Below, in pieces: positions 53,389 to 61,687 of a stretch of 64,000 nucleotides of DNA. Under the pieces are notes generated by a model that made no database searches, was not told the origin of the DNA, and was given only the letters and a program-made list of their open reading frames with translations. Both the position numbers and the translations under genes were made by a program. The first letter of the stretch is position 1. Every line of letters starts with the position of its first letter. The stretch spans positions 1,426,001 to 1,490,000 of the forward strand of contig NZ_CP045809.1 of NCBI RefSeq assembly GCF_025273675.1, written 5' to 3'. The DNA is from Gordonia pseudamarae (lineage in GTDB: Bacteria > Actinomycetota > Actinomycetes > Mycobacteriales > Mycobacteriaceae).

Positions 53389-54009
53389 TCAGATCGATGA
53401 CGCCGACGCCCAGCTGCCGACCGGGCCGATCAACTGTGACAGGCGCCGGTCGCGGTCGGTGTCGGTGAGCAGCGCCGAGCCGGCCGGACGCAGGTCGATA
53501 TTCGCTCCGCAGGTGATCGGCCAGCCCAGATAGCGGCCGATGAACGACCGTGAGAAATGGCCGTGCGAGACGACCACCACATCCTTCGTCGTCAGCAACG
53601 CATCGACATGGGCGATGGCGGCGTCCACCCGGGCCAGCATGTCCTCGACCGACTCACCGTTGCGTCCACCCTTGGACCAGATCGTCCAGTCGGGGTCGTG
53701 GTCGGCGCGGATACGTTCGCGGGTCAGGCCCTCGTAGTCACCGTAATCCCATTCGGCGAACAACTCACTGACCTCGTCGACGGGCAGGTCGGCCAGTTCG
53801 GCGGTGCGCCGGGCCCGGGTGCGGGGTGAGCTGATGACATGCGGGGAGACGAGTCCGGTGACGTCGAGGATGCCGCGTAGTCCGGTGGCGTCGGATTCGC
53901 CGCGCTCGGTGAGTGCGATGTCGGTGCGTCCGGTGTGCTGATCGGACAGCGACCATTCGGTCTGGCCGTGCCGGATCAGCAGGATGCGACGATCGGTTCG
54001 CGGTGCCAT
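53389..54009 (-). CDS. Histidine phosphatase superfamily (acid phosphatase) protein
   Basis: This 206-aa protein has the RHG phosphohistidine motif in ILLIRHGQTEWSLSDQHTGR and the second catalytic His in DVVVVSHGHFSRSFIGRYLG. The fold is that of phosphoglycerate-mutase-like phosphatases. The substrate is unknown. It lies 21 bp downstream of rocD in the same direction and is probably co-transcribed. Confidence 0.92.
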   Translation of the reverse strand: MAPRTDRRILLIRHGQTEWSLSDQHTGRTDIALTERGESDATGLRGILDVTGLVSPHVISSPRTRARRTAELADLPVDEVSELFAEWDYGDYEGLTRERIRADHDPDWTIWSKGGRNGESVEDMLARVDAAIAHVDALLTTKDVVVVSHGHFSRSFIGRYLGWPITCGANIDLRPAGSALLTDTDRDRRLSQLIGPVGSWASASSI

Positions 54010-54030
54010 CTGATCACGGTAGACCCGCGC

Positions 54031-55212
54031 CTACCCCCGGTGCAGGGCGTCGGCGAAATGGTCCGCGACCAGGTCGATCTCCTCGTGGGTGATCACCAGC
54101 GGCGGTGCCAGCCGCAGCGTCGACCCATGGGTGTCCTTCGCCAGCACCCCGCGCGCGGCCAACCGTAGACAGAACTGTTTGCCGGTGCCCAGTGCCGGAT
54201 CGATGTCGATACCGGCCCACAGGCCCTTGCCGCGCACCGCGTACACCCCGTGCCCGATCAGCGCGTGCAGCCGGGAATGCAGGTGTTCGCCGAGATCGGC
54301 GGCCCGCGCCTGCCAGGTGCCGTCGGCGAGCATGCCGACCACGGTACGCCCCACAGCCGCTGCCAACGGATTGCCCCCGAACGTCGAACCGTGCGTACCC
54401 GGGGTGAGCACCCTGAGGACGTCGCTGTCGGCGACCACGGCGGACACCGGCAGTATCCCGCCGCCGAGGGCTTTGCCGAGGGTGAAGACGTCCGGGGCCA
54501 CGTCCCAGTGGTCGACGGCGAACGTCCTCCCGGTGCGCCCGAGTCCGGACTGGATCTCGTCGGCGATCAACAGCACGTTGTTGTCGGTGCACAGCGCCCG
54601 CAGCCGGGGCAGGTAGTCGTCGGGCGGCACGATGATCCCGGCCTCGCCCTGGATCGGTTCGACGAGCACCGCCACGGTGTCGGCGGTGACCGCTGCCGCG
54701 AGAGAGTCGATGTCGCCGAACGGTACCCGGTCGAATCCCGGTGTGTACGGGCCGAATCCGGCGCGTGCCGCGTCGTCGTCGCTGAAGCTGACAATGGTGG
54801 TGGTGCGGCCGTGGAAGTTGCCGCCGGCCACGATGATCCGCGCCCGCCCGTCCGGTACGCCCTTGACCTCGTATCCCCACTTACGCGCGACCTTGACCGC
54901 GGACTCGACGGCCTCGGCGCCGGTGTTCATCGGCAGCACCATGTCTTTACCGCACAGGTCGGCCAGTGCGGCGCAGAAGGGTTCGAGCTGATCGGACATG
55001 AAGGCGCGGCTGGTGAGGGTGACCCGGCCGAGCTGTGCGGTTGCCGCGGCGACGATCCGCGGATTGCGATGGCCGAAGTTCACGGCCGAGTAGGCGCCGA
55101 GGCAGTCGAGGTAGCGCCTGCCGTCGACATCGGTGATCCACACCCCCTCCGCGGTGGCGGCTGTCACCGGTAGAGGCGAGTAGTTGTGTGCCACATGGTG
55201 TTCCGTGCTCAT
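54031..55212 (-). CDS. rocD: Ornithine aminotransferase
   Basis: This 393-aa class III aminotransferase converts ornithine and 2-oxoglutarate to glutamate semialdehyde and glutamate. The PLP Lys is in DVFTLGKALGGGILPVSAVV. DCLGAYSAVNFGHRNPRI and LPMNTGAEAVESAVKVARKW are ornithine-aminotransferase segments. ATG 55212 is the family start (STEHHVAHNYSPLPV). In-frame extension upstream is not family-like. With arcA it points to arginine/ornithine catabolism, though the genes are far apart. Confidence 0.94.
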   Translation of the reverse strand: MSTEHHVAHNYSPLPVTAATAEGVWITDVDGRRYLDCLGAYSAVNFGHRNPRIVAAATAQLGRVTLTSRAFMSDQLEPFCAALADLCGKDMVLPMNTGAEAVESAVKVARKWGYEVKGVPDGRARIIVAGGNFHGRTTTIVSFSDDDAARAGFGPYTPGFDRVPFGDIDSLAAAVTADTVAVLVEPIQGEAGIIVPPDDYLPRLRALCTDNNVLLIADEIQSGLGRTGRTFAVDHWDVAPDVFTLGKALGGGILPVSAVVADSDVLRVLTPGTHGSTFGGNPLAAAVGRTVVGMLADGTWQARAADLGEHLHSRLHALIGHGVYAVRGKGLWAGIDIDPALGTGKQFCLRLAARGVLAKDTHGSTLRLAPPLVITHEEIDLVADHFADALHRG

Positions 55213-55432
55213 GTCAGTGATCCTTCGCCGCGCTGCGATCGGTCTGCCGGTATCGGCAATTCTAGGGCGCGGCACCTGATTCCGTCGCCGCGTCGCCGAC
55301 ATCGAACCCGGCGATGGTGAACCGGCCGCTTCGATCCCGGCGGCAGTGGATCCGGGGCCGTATCGGCGGTCCGCCGATCGCCGGCCGGGCCGTCCGTGAA
55401 GTCGCAATGGCCGCTGTGCTACCGTGGTCGAC

Positions 55433-55501
55433 GTGAATAGATCCGCGTGCGCGTATTGGCGCTTTATCGAGGCTCCGGGTGGGGCCACGGTGAAGCGCTG
55501 A
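55433..55501 (+). CDS. Leader peptide of aroF, 22 aa with Tyr-Trp-Arg-Phe
   Basis: The GTG at 55433 opens a 22-codon frame that reads NRSACAYWRFIEAPGG and ends at TGA 55499-55501. Tyr, Trp and Phe codons (55454-55465) occur within four codons. A -10-like TACCGT at 55420-55425 would place the transcript start at or next to the GTG, so the leader may be leaderless. A hairpin terminator follows at 55534-55560, and aroF starts 155 bp past the leader stop. This is the layout of a ribosome-mediated attenuator, as described for aroF (aroR) in Corynebacterium glutamicum. Confidence 0.7.
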   Translation: MNRSACAYWRFIEAPGGATVKR

Positions 55502-55533
55502 GCTGCGTTCGCACAACAAACCATCCGGAGCCC

Positions 55534-55570
55534 GAGCAGTGACCATCATGGTCGCTGCTCTTGTCGTTTC
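55534..55570 (+). terminator. Attenuator hairpin between the leader peptide and aroF
   Basis: GAGCAGTGACC (55534-55544) and GGTCGCTGCTC (55550-55560) pair over 11 bp with one G-U, loop ATCAT, then TTGTCGTTTC. An upstream alternative pairing, GGCTCCGG (55471-55478) with CCGGAGCC (55525-55532), joins the end of the leader frame to the base of this hairpin. Confidence 0.75.
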
Positions 55571-55656
55571 AGGGCACCGGAACACAACCAGGGACTGTGC
55601 CCCGGGACCGAGAGACAAAACCCCGACGACAGGCACAACCTGAAAGGCACATTGGC

Positions 55657-56748
55657 GTGACCACCACCACCGACGACCTCGCACTTTCCGTCAGCGCACC
55701 GTCGCAGTCCACCAGCGACCGCCGCATCAAGACCTTCCGGGCCATCCCGTCGCCCGACACCCTGCGCAACGAACTGCCACTCACCGCGCGCCGCGCACTG
55801 GCCGTGCAACGTGACCGCGACGAGATCGCCGCAATCCTCGCGGGTCACGACGACCGGCTGATCGTCGTCGTCGGGCCGTGTTCGGTGCACGACCCGGTCG
55901 CCGCCCTCGACTACGCCCGCCGGCTGGCACCGCTGGCCGCCGAATACGCAGACCGGCTCAAGATCGTGATGCGCGTGTACTTCGAGAAGCCGCGTACCAC
56001 CGTCGGGTGGAAGGGTCTGATCAACGACCCCGGCATGGACGAGACCTACGACGTCGAGCGGGGCCTGCGCACCGCGCGGTCGCTGCTGCTCGACATCATC
56101 GACCTGGGCCTGCCCGTGGGCACCGAGTTCCTGGAGCCGACCAGCCCGCAGTACATCGCCGACGCCGTGTCCTGGGGTGCGATCGGTGCCCGCACCACCG
56201 AATCCCAGGTGCACCGGCAGCTCGCCTCGGGTCTGTCGATGCCGATCGGGTTTAAGAACGGCACCGACGGCAACGTGCAGGTGGCGGTCGACGGGGTGAA
56301 CGCCGCCGCCGCACCGCACGTTTTCTTCGGCGTCGACGACTTCGGCCACGGTGCGGTGGTGGAGACCGTCGGCAACACCGACTGCCACATCATCCTGCGC
56401 GGCGGTACCCGCGGACCGAACTACGACGACGCGTCCGTCGCCGCTGCCGTGGCAAGCCTGGCCAAGGCGGGCGTGGCCCCCAAGGTGATGATCGACTGCT
56501 CGCACGCCAACTCCGGCAAGGACCACATTCGTCAGGCCGAGGTGGCCCGCGAGGTCGCTGCGGATGTGCGTGCCTCGCGCGCCGCCGGCGAGGAGCCGAC
56601 GATCAGCGGCGTCATGCTGGAGAGCTTCCTCATCCCCGGTGCGCAATCCACCGACGCCCGCCCGCTCACCTACGGCCAGTCGGTCACCGACAAATGCATG
56701 GGCTGGGACCCCACCGCCGACGTCCTTGCCGAGCTCGCCCGCAGCTGA
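55657..56748 (+). CDS. aroF: 3-deoxy-7-phosphoheptulonate synthase, class I (AroFGH type)
   Basis: This 363-aa DAHP synthase condenses phosphoenolpyruvate and erythrose 4-phosphate, the first step of aromatic amino acid synthesis. Class I marks are VVGPCSVHDPVAALDYARRL, RVYFEKPRTTVGWKGLINDP, GARTTESQVHRQLASGLSMP, MIDCSHANSGKDH and the end ITDKCMGW-like VTDKCMGWDPT. The GTG at 55657 opens TTTTDDLALSV. The family is usually feedback-inhibited by Tyr, Phe or Trp. A leader peptide with all three codons lies upstream, so expression is probably attenuated too. Confidence 0.95.
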   Translation: MTTTTDDLALSVSAPSQSTSDRRIKTFRAIPSPDTLRNELPLTARRALAVQRDRDEIAAILAGHDDRLIVVVGPCSVHDPVAALDYARRLAPLAAEYADRLKIVMRVYFEKPRTTVGWKGLINDPGMDETYDVERGLRTARSLLLDIIDLGLPVGTEFLEPTSPQYIADAVSWGAIGARTTESQVHRQLASGLSMPIGFKNGTDGNVQVAVDGVNAAAAPHVFFGVDDFGHGAVVETVGNTDCHIILRGGTRGPNYDDASVAAAVASLAKAGVAPKVMIDCSHANSGKDHIRQAEVAREVAADVRASRAAGEEPTISGVMLESFLIPGAQSTDARPLTYGQSVTDKCMGWDPTADVLAELARS

Positions 56749-56795
56749 ACGGGTTCGACCACCTGACGCATACGAGAGTGGGCCCCATTTTTGCC

Positions 56796-56865
56796 GGTTG
56801 AGGCGTGAGCTCGTGCCTCAACCAGCGGGATGGGTGACGTGTGCTCGTGCCTCAATCAGCGGTGT
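56796..56865. repeat. Degenerate relative of the 2119-2270 repeat
   Basis: GCCGGTTGAGGCGTGAGCTC is followed by GTGCCTCAACCAGC and then by a further CGTGCCTCAATCAGC. The core GCCGGTTGAGG matches the repeat at 2119-2270. It lies between aroF and the XRE regulator. Confidence 0.6.
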
Positions 56866-56885
56866 GGGGTCAACCTTGAGCCCGG

Positions 56886-56938
56886 TCTGCTCTGAGCAGA
56901 ACGGGGCGGCACGATCGGTGTGCGATGGCTACCATCGC
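56886..56938. promoter_or_regulatory. Two palindromes at the XRE regulator promoter
   Basis: TCTGCTCTGAGCAGA (56886-56900) is a perfect 15-bp palindrome. GCGATGG, CTA, CCATCGC (56922-56938) is a second inverted repeat with perfect 7-bp arms, ending 4 bp before ATG 56943. These are candidate autoregulatory operators. Confidence 0.55.
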
Positions 56939-56942
56939 GGGT

Positions 56943-57293
56943 ATGACCGGCAATGATACCTATCCCGAACCGCTGTGGCGTGAGGTGACCGGTCGCGTGT
57001 TGCGCCGGCACCGGCACGAGCGCGGCGAACGTCTCGTCGAGGCCTCGCGGCGTGCCGGTGTGTCCACCCAGTACCTGTCGGAGCTCGAACGCGGCCGCAA
57101 GGATGCGTCGTCGGAGGTGCTCGCGGCCGTTGCCGGGGCACTCGGTCTCACCCTCGTCGATCTGGTCCGCGAGGTGGCCGTCGAACTCGTGCGCCGAACG
57201 CGGCCGGTGCCGGTCCTGCGATCGGTGTCGAGTGCTCCCGTCGCCGTACCCGCCACACCGATCCGCCGGGGCCCCTACGCGCTGGCGGCCTGA
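56943..57293 (+). CDS. XRE-family regulator (ClgR/PopR-like)
   Basis: This ~116-aa protein has one helix-turn-helix domain: [20 protein letters not shown], then [20 protein letters not shown] and [20 protein letters not shown]. The [13 protein letters not shown] recognition helix is that of ClgR. ClgR and PopR activate clp protease genes in actinobacteria, and this gene converges on a clpP pair with 19 bp overlap of the ends. ATG 56943 is preferred; ATG 56925 is also in frame. The C-terminus is a short tail with no second domain. Confidence 0.88.
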   Translation: MTGNDTYPEPLWREVTGRVLRRHRHERGERLVEASRRAGVSTQYLSELERGRKDASSEVLAAVAGALGLTLVDLVREVAVELVRRTRPVPVLRSVSSAPVAVPATPIRRGPYALAA

Positions 57294-57886
57294 CCCCGGG
57301 TTCGCGTATCGATGATCTGGTCGGCGATGCCGTAGTCGACGATCTCCTGGGCGCGCAGGATGCGGTCACGGTCGGTGTCTCGGCGCAGTGTGTCCACGTC
57401 TTGGCCGGTGTGCCGGCTCAGGGCCTGTTCGATCTCCTCGCGGGTGCGCAGGATCTCCTCGGCGGCCAGGATCAGGTCGGGGATGGTGCCACGGCCCTGC
57501 CCGGACGGCTGGTGCAGCAGGACACGGGCATGCGGGAGGACCGAGCGGCGCCCCGGGGTTCCCGCGGCCAGGAGCAGTGCCGTGGTCGAGAGTGCTTGTC
57601 CCACACAGGTGGTGGCGATTGGGGCATGGCAGTACTGCATGGTGTCGTACAGCGCGAACGTGGCCATCACCGAACCGCCGGGTGAGTTGATGTACAGGTC
57701 GATGGGTGCTTCGGGATTGTCCGAGTCCAGGTGCAGGATCTGCGCGATCAACGTGTTCGCGACCCCGTCGTCGATCTCGGTGCCCAGGTAGATGATCCGG
57801 TCGTCGAGCAGGCGGCTGTACACGTCCATCACCCGTTCGCCCTGCGGGGTGCGGCTGATGACATTGGGAATGGTGTAGGTACTCAT
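57275..57886 (-). CDS. clpP: ATP-dependent Clp protease proteolytic subunit (accessory copy)
   Basis: This 203-aa ClpP serine peptidase has INSPGGSV, the nucleophile in [19 protein letters not shown], the catalytic His in [11 protein letters not shown], and the Asp in [18 protein letters not shown]. The triad is complete. AxS surroundings (ALSTTA) differ from the usual AASM. It is translated from an ATG overlapping the stop of the upstream clpP. The absence of clpX and tig nearby suggests this is a second clpP pair, like clpP3-clpP4 of Streptomyces. Confidence 0.92.
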   Translation of the reverse strand: MSTYTIPNVISRTPQGERVMDVYSRLLDDRIIYLGTEIDDGVANTLIAQILHLDSDNPEAPIDLYINSPGGSVMATFALYDTMQYCHAPIATTCVGQALSTTALLLAAGTPGRRSVLPHARVLLHQPSGQGRGTIPDLILAAEEILRTREEIEQALSRHTGQDVDTLRRDTDRDRILRAQEIVDYGIADQIIDTRTRGQAASA

Positions 57887-58497
57887 CGGGACACTCCGAA
57901 TCCTGATGCGGCGGGGGCATGGGGGCGGACCTGGGCGACACCGTCGACGATGTGGTCGATGAATCCGTAGTCAATGGATTCCTGCGCGGTGAACACATGG
58001 TCGCGCAGTGAGTCATCGAAAATCCGGTCCATCGGTTGACCGGTTCGGGCGGCGATCAAGCCCAGCACGGTGTCGCGGACATGCCGCAAATCGTCGGCCT
58101 GCAGTTCGATATCGGGAGCATAGCCGCCGATCCCGGCGGACCCTTGGTGCAGTAGCACTTTCGCGTGCGGGAGGGCGTATCGTTTGCCGGGAGTGCCGCA
58201 GCACAGCAGGAATTGTCCCGCGCTGTAGGCCATTCCGAGGTTCACCGTCGCCACGTCGTTGGGGATCACGTCCATGGTGTCTGCGATGGCCAGCATCGCG
58301 GGTACCGAGCCGCCCGGCGAATTGATCCATAGCGCGATGTCGGCGGTCGGGTCGTGTGCCGACAGCAACACCAGCTGCGCACACAGCTGGCTGCCGATCT
58401 CGTCGTCGAGGGCTGAATCGAGCATCAGAATCCGCTGGTTCAGCAGGCTTTCCGCTGTCGCCTTGCTCAGCGGCAGGTTTCGTTTCTCATCGCTCAT
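57883..58497 (-). CDS. clpP: ATP-dependent Clp protease proteolytic subunit (accessory copy, first of pair)
   Basis: This 204-aa ClpP has [20 protein letters not shown], nucleophile in [20 protein letters not shown], catalytic His in [17 protein letters not shown], and Asp in [17 protein letters not shown]. The full triad is present. [10 protein letters not shown] is taken as the start (58497); the frame is open to 58581. It overlaps the next clpP by 4 bases. Two different ClpP subunits made from one message favour a hetero-tetradecamer, as in other actinobacteria. Confidence 0.92.
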   Translation of the reverse strand: MSDEKRNLPLSKATAESLLNQRILMLDSALDDEIGSQLCAQLVLLSAHDPTADIALWINSPGGSVPAMLAIADTMDVIPNDVATVNLGMAYSAGQFLLCCGTPGKRYALPHAKVLLHQGSAGIGGYAPDIELQADDLRHVRDTVLGLIAARTGQPMDRIFDDSLRDHVFTAQESIDYGFIDHIVDGVAQVRPHAPAASGFGVSR

Positions 58498-58539
58498 GCC
58501 CCGATGCTGCCGGTATGCGGGCCCGGCGACCACCGGGTG

Positions 58540-58572
58540 CCGCCCACAGCGGAACGGTGCCGCTGTGGGCGG
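58540..58572 (-). promoter_or_regulatory. Perfect 13-bp inverted repeat before the clpP pair
   Basis: CCGCCCACAGCGG and CCGCTGTGGGCGG flank a 7-nt loop. It stands 43 bp upstream of the first clpP and 47 bp past the stop of the PepSY gene. It may terminate the PepSY transcript, serve as an operator for clpP, or both. GCGGAACGGT is repeated directly on the right side of each arm. Confidence 0.6.
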
Positions 58573-58618
58573 AACGGTCACTCCGGAAGGCGGCCGTCGG
58601 CTATGTCGCGGCCGTCGG

Positions 58619-60067
58619 CTATGTCATGGTGGCCCGGTGCCGTGTCCAGGCCCCGACGGCGCCGTCGGCCGAGAGGAACACCAGCAGCGGAATGCCGAGC
58701 AGCGGCAGGAACCAGCCGACCGCCACCACGGCCACGAGGCCCGCGACACCGGCGGCGGGCGGAACCCGGCGCCAGGGGCCACGAACCGGCGGAGTGCCCG
58801 TGGGTCGGGATTCGTTGCGCGGCCGTCGTTGCCACCACATCGCGTAGCCGCGCACGATGACGATCACCAGTACCACCGCCAGCGCGGCGAGGGCGAGCTG
58901 ACTGGCCAGGCCGAACAACAGGCCCATGTGCAGGGCGATCCCCCAGGTGGTGAGCTTCGCCGCCAACGGCCAGTCGCCAAACCAGGAGATGTCGACAATG
59001 TCGCCGCTATCACCTTCCACTGCAACCGAACTCGGTGACAGCTGCCATTCCCGGCGGACCTCGGTCACGGTGAACGCGGTGTGCGGCGTCGACGGGATGC
59101 CCACCTGGACGGCGTCGTCGATACCGGCTTCTCGCGCGGCGGCCAGCACCGCATCGAGACGCCCGACGTTGCGTGTCACCACGGTCGTGTCGGCACCGGA
59201 CGACGACGCGCCGTGGCCGTGATCGTGACCACCGCCCGACGACGGCGCGTCGGGCTCGGCACCGAGGTCGGTGTTCACCGACGGCGTCGTCCAGCTCAGT
59301 GCCGAACGCAGGTCGCCGACGTTCTCACCGGCATAGCGCGACCAGGTCAGCCCGGTGGCCGACAGCATCAGCAGGCCCAGGGCGATCCAGATACCCAACA
59401 CACCATGCCAATTCAGATTGCGGGTCCGTCCGCGGGCGGAGCGGTCGACGGTGGCCAGCCGGGCCTTGGCCGGGTTGTTGCGGCGCTTGTTCCGGTACCG
59501 CGCCACCCACAGCATCAACCCGCCGAGCGCCACCACCCACAACCACGACGCGGCCAGTTCGCTGTACAGCCTGCCCGGTTCGCCCAGATGCAGATTGCGG
59601 TGCAGGCCCGACAGCCACGTGCGCAGCGGCAAGGCGGCGGCACTCCCGTAGGAGACCGAATCGCCCACCACGTCGGTGCTCACCGGGTCGATGAACACTG
59701 CCCGGGTCTCCGACTCGCCGAGAGACGGGTCGGCGAACAGCACCCGCGTGGTGTCCCCGGCCGACGCGGGTGGACGCACCGCCGAGACCATCAGATCGGG
59801 GAATCGAAGCTGTGCGGCACGCACCTGATCGGCCAGCGGCGCAGGAGAACCGGACGAATCGGTGGTGAGCAGGTCGGCGTAGACAAACTTTTCGACGGTG
59901 GGCGCCACCGCGTACAGGCCGCCGGTCACGGCGGCCACCAACAGGAACGGCGCGATGAGAATGCCCGCGTAGAAGTGCAGGCGTTTGAGTAGTGGAACCC
60001 AGGACCGGGGCGGGGACGGATCCGCCGCGCCGGTTCCGGCGGAGGGGGAATGATCGATCACGGACAT
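58619..60067 (-). CDS. PepSY-associated TM helix protein (PiuB/iron-uptake reductase-like)
   Basis: This 482-aa protein has four transmembrane helices separated by PepSY-type extracytoplasmic domains: first helix in RLHFYAGILIAPFLLVAAVT, then a ~140-residue loop, then TWLSGLHRNLHLGEPGRLY. A His-rich insert (GGGHDHGHGASSSG) is in the third loop, and GIALHMGLLFGLASQLALA is the family helix. PiuB-like proteins are linked to iron or metal reduction and siderophore uptake; the role here is inferred. ATG 60067 (SVIDHSPSAG) is preferred. It lies 58 bp after a membrane-protein gene of the same direction. Confidence 0.88.
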   Translation of the reverse strand: MSVIDHSPSAGTGAADPSPPRSWVPLLKRLHFYAGILIAPFLLVAAVTGGLYAVAPTVEKFVYADLLTTDSSGSPAPLADQVRAAQLRFPDLMVSAVRPPASAGDTTRVLFADPSLGESETRAVFIDPVSTDVVGDSVSYGSAAALPLRTWLSGLHRNLHLGEPGRLYSELAASWLWVVALGGLMLWVARYRNKRRNNPAKARLATVDRSARGRTRNLNWHGVLGIWIALGLLMLSATGLTWSRYAGENVGDLRSALSWTTPSVNTDLGAEPDAPSSGGGHDHGHGASSSGADTTVVTRNVGRLDAVLAAAREAGIDDAVQVGIPSTPHTAFTVTEVRREWQLSPSSVAVEGDSGDIVDISWFGDWPLAAKLTTWGIALHMGLLFGLASQLALAALAVVLVIVIVRGYAMWWQRRPRNESRPTGTPPVRGPWRRVPPAAGVAGLVAVVAVGWFLPLLGIPLLVFLSADGAVGAWTRHRATMT

Positions 60068-60125
60068 GACGAAATCTGCCTTTCGGGCTGCGTGAGATGG
60101 CCGCCCGCCGAACAGAGGTCGCGGG

Positions 60126-60758
60126 TCAGCCTGAGGTGAATGCGGGAACCGGGCCGCACGGCGGGCCCCGGGTTCCGTCGGCACACGGCACACGCCTGCC
60201 GCGCCCGAGCGGCCTCTGATCGCCGCGCCGGGCGGTCCACGACAACCGCAGGTCCGCGGTGGGGACGGGGAGCCTGGTCAGTCCGGCGAACGTCGCCAGC
60301 GCCATCACGGCGGCCAGCACCGCCACCAGCAGCGGATAGGCGGTGGCCTCGACCAGCGCCCACACGCCGACGGTGAGCATGGTCGCGCCCATGTGTGCGA
60401 CCAGCATCAGCACCCCGCCATGCGTGGGCAACTCACCGCTCAGACCCGCCATCGAACAATGCGCCAGCACCTGGCCGGCGATGAGGAGTCCGGCGAACGA
60501 GACCACACCCATGCCGCCCCGCGGAGATCGGCCGGCCACCGCCCGGCCCAGCGCCCCGCACACCGCGACCATCAGGATCAGCGAGCCGGTGTCGGGGAGC
60601 ATGCCATGACCGATGGTGTGCGCACCTATCGCGGTACCGGCGGATCCGGCACCGATCACCGCGCCCCGGATGCGGGCGAGGGTGCGGAGTGGATCGTGAC
60701 GGTGGCCACGGGCGGGCACATCGGTGCCCGCCACGCGCGGTCCGCCCTCCGAATCCAT
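60126..60758 (-). CDS. Membrane protein of unknown function, 210 aa
   Basis: About five hydrophobic helices lie between residues ~30 and 165, with HTIGHGMLPDTGSLILMVAV, LIAGQVLAHCSMAGLSG and LMLVAHMGATMLTVGVWALV. His and Met residues within helices suggest metal or heme contact, but that is speculation. The C-terminal tail (RRGDQRPLGRGRRVP) is basic and low complexity. It probably forms an operon with the PepSY protein. I do not recognise the family. Confidence 0.7.
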   Translation of the reverse strand: MDSEGGPRVAGTDVPARGHRHDPLRTLARIRGAVIGAGSAGTAIGAHTIGHGMLPDTGSLILMVAVCGALGRAVAGRSPRGGMGVVSFAGLLIAGQVLAHCSMAGLSGELPTHGGVLMLVAHMGATMLTVGVWALVEATAYPLLVAVLAAVMALATFAGLTRLPVPTADLRLSWTARRGDQRPLGRGRRVPCADGTRGPPCGPVPAFTSG

Positions 60759-60856
60759 GGATGGAGACTAACCGTCACGGGGCAGTCGGCCACCGGTCAC
60801 CCTCGCGGTGGGTTTATCGCGCCGACCGGCCGTGCCGCGGCTGCCCGGTGGCGTGC

Positions 60857-61543
60857 TCAGGCGGCGAGCACCAGCCAGACGGCGATGTAGTGCAGGGTGG
60901 CGGCGACCGCGGTGCAGGCGTGGAAGACCTCGTGGTGCCCGAAACTCGACGGCCACGGATCGGGCCACTTCGCGGCGTACAGGACACCGCCGACGCTATA
61001 GAACACGCCGCCGACGGCGAGCAGTACGAGCACCGCCGCCGAGGAGTGGTCGACGAGTGTGGGGGAGACGGCGATGATCACCCAGCCGAGCAGGATGTAC
61101 AGCGATACCCCGAGCCAGCGCGGTGAACCCGGCCACGCGATCTTGAGCGTCACACCGCTGATCGCGCCCGCCCACACGACGGCCAGCACCCACCAGTTGA
61201 CCGGAGACGGCAATGCCATCAGGCAGAACGGGGTGTAGGTGCCGGCGATGAACAGGAAGATCATCGAATGGTCGGCGCGCTTCATCCGGACGTGGGCGCG
61301 CGGCGACTTCCACGACAGGCGGTGGTAAAAGGCGCTCACCGCGAACAGTCCGACGATGGTGATCGCGTATACGGTGCACGCGAGGGTTGCCGCGGCATCG
61401 CGCAGGGCGGCGGCGCCGACGACGACGCCCGCTCCGGCGAACGCGGCGACGACGGCGGCGTAGGAGTGGATGACCCCGCGCAGGCGGGGCTTGATCAGGT
61501 CGGTCGCGCTGGTGGCCGTGGGAACGGCTGCCGGAATGCTCAC
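60857..61543 (-). CDS. trhA: Hemolysin III / PAQR family membrane protein (TrhA-like)
   Basis: This 228-aa protein has seven helices and the PAQR/HlyIII signature: PRLRGVIHSYAAVVAAFAG, SAFYHRLSWKSPRAHVRMKR with the metal-site His, RADHSMIFLFIAGTYTPFCL, and the final FGHHEVFHACTAVAATLHYI. The conserved His, Ser and Asp residues form a zinc hydrolase-like site in eukaryotic PAQRs. Bacterial members (TrhA) affect membrane-fluidity homeostasis. It is the Rv1085c homolog, divergent from the prenyl synthase gene. Confidence 0.93.
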   Translation of the reverse strand: MSIPAAVPTATSATDLIKPRLRGVIHSYAAVVAAFAGAGVVVGAAALRDAAATLACTVYAITIVGLFAVSAFYHRLSWKSPRAHVRMKRADHSMIFLFIAGTYTPFCLMALPSPVNWWVLAVVWAGAISGVTLKIAWPGSPRWLGVSLYILLGWVIIAVSPTLVDHSSAAVLVLLAVGGVFYSVGGVLYAAKWPDPWPSSFGHHEVFHACTAVAATLHYIAVWLVLAA

Positions 61544-61687
61544 AAACCTACGGTACCGTAGGTTCGGCGGCGGGGTAAACGGTAGCGTTGCGCGCAGTCC
61601 ACGGCGTTCCGGGGGCCGGCCACAGTCGGCGCGTAATGTGTCGTGGGTGATGGCACACCCCGGTGAACGCGGCGAACGGCCGATGCG

